33,667 bases of DNA from Elusimicrobia bacterium CG_4_9_14_3_um_filter_62_55 (GTDB taxonomy: Bacteria; Elusimicrobiota; Elusimicrobia; UBA1565). Below, piece after piece: positions 31,126-33,667 of this stretch (positions are counted from its first letter, which is position 1; each line of letters opens with the position of its first letter). Both the position numbers and the translations under genes were made by a program. A model generated the notes under the pieces. The model was given only the letters and a program-made list of their open reading frames with translations. It did not search any database and had not been told where the DNA came from. The stretch spans positions 1 through 33,667 of the forward strand of contig PFUL01000010.1 of assembly GCA_002790095.1 (NCBI GenBank). Direction: 5' to 3'.

Positions 31126-32205
31126 CTAGGAGAGTGATCCAACCTTGGGGAGGTCGTCTTTGAATGCGGCCCCGTAGATGTCCCAGACGCTGAGAAACAG
31201 CGCCGCGAGCAGCGGTCCAAAGAGGAGTCCCGCGAAGCCGAAGAACGTGAGACCGCCGAGCGTTGAGAGCAGGATCATGAGCTCGTGCATCTTCGTGTCC
31301 TTGCCGACGAGGATGGGGCGCAGGAGATTGTCGGAGCCGCCGACGACGACCGCGCACCACAGGAAAACGAGCGCTGCCGCGAGCAGCCGTCCCGAGAACG
31401 CGAGCCATGCGACCGCGGGCGCCCAGATGAGGGCCGAGCCGATGTTCGGGATCACCGAGCAAATCGCCATGAGCGTCGCCCAAAACAGCGAACTCGGAAC
31501 GCCCGCGGCTGCCAGCGCGAGCCCGCCGAGCCCGCCCTGGATGACGCCGATGACGAAGGTTCCCTTGACCGTCGCGCGGGCCATCGACCGAAAGCCGTCG
31601 AGGAGGCGCCTCTCCTCGTGATGGCGCAGCGGCATGTAGTAGAGAAGCCGCTTGAGCATCGCCGGGCCGTCCATGAGGAAGAAGAACATCGCGTAGAGCA
31701 TGATCGCGAATTCGAAGAAGAACGAGACCGTGCCCGCGGTGATCGACTTGATGTTGGCGAGGAAGAAGTTGCCGACGCCGCTTACGGCCGAGCCGAGCTT
31801 TGAGACGATCTGCTCCTGATGCGCGACGAGGTGCGGCTCTAGGCGCGAGACGACCGGGTAGCCGCGCACCATCGCGGCGAGATCGCCCTTCTTTGCGAGC
31901 TTCTCCTGAACCCACGGCGTGACCGCCTGCGTGACCTTCACCGCCTGATTCGCGACGATGCCGAAGAAGGACGCGACCGGGCCGAGCACGAGGACGAATA
32001 CGATCGCGATCGTCGCGAGCGACGCCGCCGCTGGGCGGCCTTCGAACCAGCGATCGAAGCGTGCGTACATCGGGTAGGCGAGGGTCGCGAAGACGGCCGC
32101 AAGCGCGACCGGGACGAAAAATCCCCGCACCATCCACAGGAAGACGCCCGAGACCGCAAGCGTGAAGGCGATGAGAAACACCCGCCGAAGGTCGAATTCC
32201 TTCAT
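31126..32205 (-). CDS. AI-2E-family transporter-like membrane protein
   Basis: A 359-residue inner-membrane protein of the AI-2E/PerM family, normal length. About eight membrane segments are visible, in pairs near 10-45, 63-85, 150-185 and 215-340. Family landmarks are the first helix pair (FLIAFTLAVSGVFLWMVRGFFVPVALAAVFATLAYPMY) and the C-terminal PNIGSALIWAPAVAWLAFSGRLLAA...FFGFAGLLFGPLLAALFLSVWDIY. Members export autoinducer-2 or act as Na+/H+ antiporters; the substrate here is unknown. A TG-extended TAGAAT lies six bases before the ATG, suggesting a leaderless mRNA. It converges on the CsbD/BON unit. Confidence 0.93.
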   Translation of the reverse strand: MKEFDLRRVFLIAFTLAVSGVFLWMVRGFFVPVALAAVFATLAYPMYARFDRWFEGRPAAASLATIAIVFVLVLGPVASFFGIVANQAVKVTQAVTPWVQEKLAKKGDLAAMVRGYPVVSRLEPHLVAHQEQIVSKLGSAVSGVGNFFLANIKSITAGTVSFFFEFAIMLYAMFFFLMDGPAMLKRLLYYMPLRHHEERRLLDGFRSMARATVKGTFVIGVIQGGLGGLALAAAGVPSSLFWATLMAICSVIPNIGSALIWAPAVAWLAFSGRLLAAALVFLWCAVVVGGSDNLLRPILVGKDTKMHELMILLSTLGGLTFFGFAGLLFGPLLAALFLSVWDIYGAAFKDDLPKVGSLS

Positions 32206-32211
32206 GAGCGC

Positions 32212-32217
32212 ATTCTA
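32212..32217 (-). promoter_or_regulatory. Extended -10 element before the AI-2E-family gene
   Basis: The minus strand reads TTGGTAGAAT, six bases, ATG. Confidence 0.5.
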
Positions 32218-32284
32218 CCAACTTTGCTGGGACGCACGGGACCTACCGGTAAGGTCCTGAATCCTTTAAGTTCAGCGCAAGCCC

Positions 32285-33652
32285 TTAGTAAGGGTTTAGG
32301 CCGACGAGGTTCAGGGCGCGGAGCGGTTCGGGGTTGGCCATGAACCAATGCCAGACGGAGCCGTTGCGAAGGTTCTCCGCGCTCAGCAAAGTGATGCCGG
32401 CATCGATGCCCAGAACGTCCGGGCCGGTCCATCCTGTCCGGGGATTGAAAGCGTCCGCGAAGCCGTAGCGGCCGTAGATCCTGCCGCCAAAGCGGTCCTT
32501 CATGGCCCGCAGAGCCCGCACGGAGAGCTCCGGCGTGAACATGAGCGACCCCGCGGCGGCGCAGGGAACGACGGTGCCGTCGATTGCGGGATGCCGGGGC
32601 GGGCCTCCCCAGGCGACGTAGCCCTTGGCGCTGTCCGAGGCTGTGACGCCCCAGAGCTCCGCGTACCAGGGGAACTCCGTCGCCATGCTCGCGCAGAAGG
32701 CGCGATGGGCGCGGGTGGCGAGGACCGAGTTCAGAAAGTAATCTGTGTTCGGCGGTGCGGCCTCCCGGCGCCGGCGAAAATCCACCCAGGCGTGGGAGTA
32801 TTGGTGCGTAAAAAGGGGGGTGCCGGCGCTCAGGTAGCGCTCCTCTTCAAACTCGGCCCAGCTTCGCCGCCAGGCGCGCCAGGCCGCCGGAGGCACCGGA
32901 TGGGTGCGTGAGCCGATGGCGAGCAGGTCCAACAGCAGATGCTCGCTGTAGGTGTCCCAGCGGGTGGGGATGAACCCCGACTCGGGCCGCCAGCCGTGCG
33001 AAAACATGGCGGGATGGCCGGCGAGCATCCACGGGAAGTCCACCCGGTCGTAGATCCCGTCCGCTAGCCGAACGATCTCCGGGTCGTCGCCGAAGCAACT
33101 TCGCACGGTGAGCACGCCGCCCAAAAGGAATGCGGTGTCGATGGAGGAAACCTCGCTCTTCCAGCGCCGGGCCCCGGTGGCCGGGTCCATGAAATGATAG
33201 AACCAGCCGTGCTCCTGCGGGCATTCCTCGGTCAAGAACCGCAGGGCCGCGCGCGCCCGTGCAACCGCCTCCTCGCGGGGCGCCCAGCCCCGGGCCGCGC
33301 CGACGCAGAGCGCGCTTAGGCCGAAGCCTGTGGCCGCGCTGCTGGCCACCGAACCCGCATCGTCGGGATGCGGGGATCCGTCGGCCCGGGCTCGGTCTCG
33401 CACGAGTCCCGTGCGTCCGTCAGTCTGCTCCCAAAAGTAAGAGAAGGAGCGCCGGGAAAGGTCCTCCAGAAACGCCCGGTCGGAGGGAACAAGACCGCTG
33501 CCGCGGACGCGCGCCGCGCCCGGCTGCGCGCAGCCTGCCGCGGACAGCGCGCAGGCCAGGAGCAAGGAGATAGCACCGGACGCTGCCTGAGCGTCCGGCA
33601 CAGCGGCCCTGCCGGGACCGCTAGCACCGGACGCTGCCTGAGCGTCCGGCAC
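32285..33652 (-). CDS. Glucoamylase-like lipoprotein, N-terminus uncertain
   Basis: A protein of up to 455 residues, open to the window edge. After a hydrophobic stretch ISLLLACALSAAG-C (lipoprotein-type cleavage site), the mature part is an alpha-helical (alpha/alpha) barrel glucoamylase-like domain (PF10091/GH144-type): RRSFSYFWEQTD at the start, SSIDTAFLLGGVL, TRWDTYSEHLLLDLLAIGS and GWTGPDVLGIDAGITLLSAENLRNG are family landmarks. The enzymes cut beta- or alpha-glucans. The only start codons are GTG, at 33600 and 33652, in successive copies of a 51-bp repeat; a TTG near 33571 is too short a signal. The true start may lie beyond the window. The gene begins 80 bases upstream (minus strand) of the AI-2E-family gene. 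Confidence 0.82.
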   Translation of the reverse strand: MPDAQAASGASGPGRAAVPDAQAASGAISLLLACALSAAGCAQPGAARVRGSGLVPSDRAFLEDLSRRSFSYFWEQTDGRTGLVRDRARADGSPHPDDAGSVASSAATGFGLSALCVGAARGWAPREEAVARARAALRFLTEECPQEHGWFYHFMDPATGARRWKSEVSSIDTAFLLGGVLTVRSCFGDDPEIVRLADGIYDRVDFPWMLAGHPAMFSHGWRPESGFIPTRWDTYSEHLLLDLLAIGSRTHPVPPAAWRAWRRSWAEFEEERYLSAGTPLFTHQYSHAWVDFRRRREAAPPNTDYFLNSVLATRAHRAFCASMATEFPWYAELWGVTASDSAKGYVAWGGPPRHPAIDGTVVPCAAAGSLMFTPELSVRALRAMKDRFGGRIYGRYGFADAFNPRTGWTGPDVLGIDAGITLLSAENLRNGSVWHWFMANPEPLRALNLVGLNPY

Positions 33653-33667
33653 AGCGGCCCTGCCGGG
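33571..33667. repeat. 51-bp tandem repeat with internal palindromes (window edge)
   Basis: Almost two copies of one unit begin at 33571 and 33622, each starting TAGCACCGGACGCT. The unit has two inverted repeats: CCGGACGCT/AGCGTCCGG with a five-base loop, and CCGGCA/TGCCGG. Repeats run in frame with the glucoamylase-like gene (17 codons per unit) and continue to the window edge. Confidence 0.85.

Noticed and set aside
33571-33667. CRISPR array
   Set aside because: The units are directly adjacent at 51 bp with no variable spacers.

Overview
The window is GC-rich, densely coding bacterial DNA from a Gram-negative-type cell: it carries an RND pump with an outer-membrane factor, several lipoproteins, Spy-like periplasmic proteins and ECF sigma factors. 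The mix of secreted orphan proteins, many one-component regulators and radical SAM enzymes, together with the style of the orphan proteins, reminds me of the Elusimicrobiota. That is an impression; no rRNA or marker gene is present to prove it. No tRNA, rRNA, CRISPR array or complete insertion sequence was seen.

Left part (1-5360). The window appears to open inside the 3' end of a group II intron (domains V and VI). An operon of overlapping genes follows: an FNR-like regulator, an HxsD-like small protein, an HxsB-type radical SAM maturase, two further radical SAM enzymes and a tandem universal stress protein, closed by a strong terminator. This looks like a variant of the His-Xaa-Ser peptide/protein-modification system. 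The usual HxsC partner and the HxsA repeat precursor are not visible. It is the best candidate here for an undescribed system.

Middle-left (5399-11893). This stretch holds a cold-shock protein, two secreted orphans (one built from about seven 31-residue repeats), a fused double D-Ala-D-Ala-ligase-like ATP-grasp protein next to a DmpA-type aminopeptidase, and a hemerythrin.

Envelope-stress block (11927-20279, mostly minus strand). ECF sigma, zinc-finger anti-sigma, membrane-anchored Spy/CnrX-like protein, RND pump and TolC-like factor lie in overlapping order. A second ECF sigma factor plus a FecR-like protein follow on the same strand, and a divergent soluble Spy-like protein lies upstream. 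The layout recalls the cnr metal-resistance locus, but no periplasmic adaptor gene is present.

Right part (20330-33667). Here are a patatin-like lipase, an unknown protein plus a stand-alone receiver, an acyl-CoA dehydrogenase, a probable small RNA gene beside a pilin-like gene remnant, an AraC-type regulator, a three-gene HipBST-like toxin-antitoxin operon with an AT-rich operator region, a large propeller/HEAT lipoprotein, CsbD and BON stress proteins, an AI-2E-family membrane protein, and a glucoamylase-like lipoprotein whose N-terminal coding region is a palindromic 51-bp tandem repeat cut by the window edge. At least six genes have a -10 hexamer 5-8 bases before the start codon, which suggests frequent leaderless transcription.
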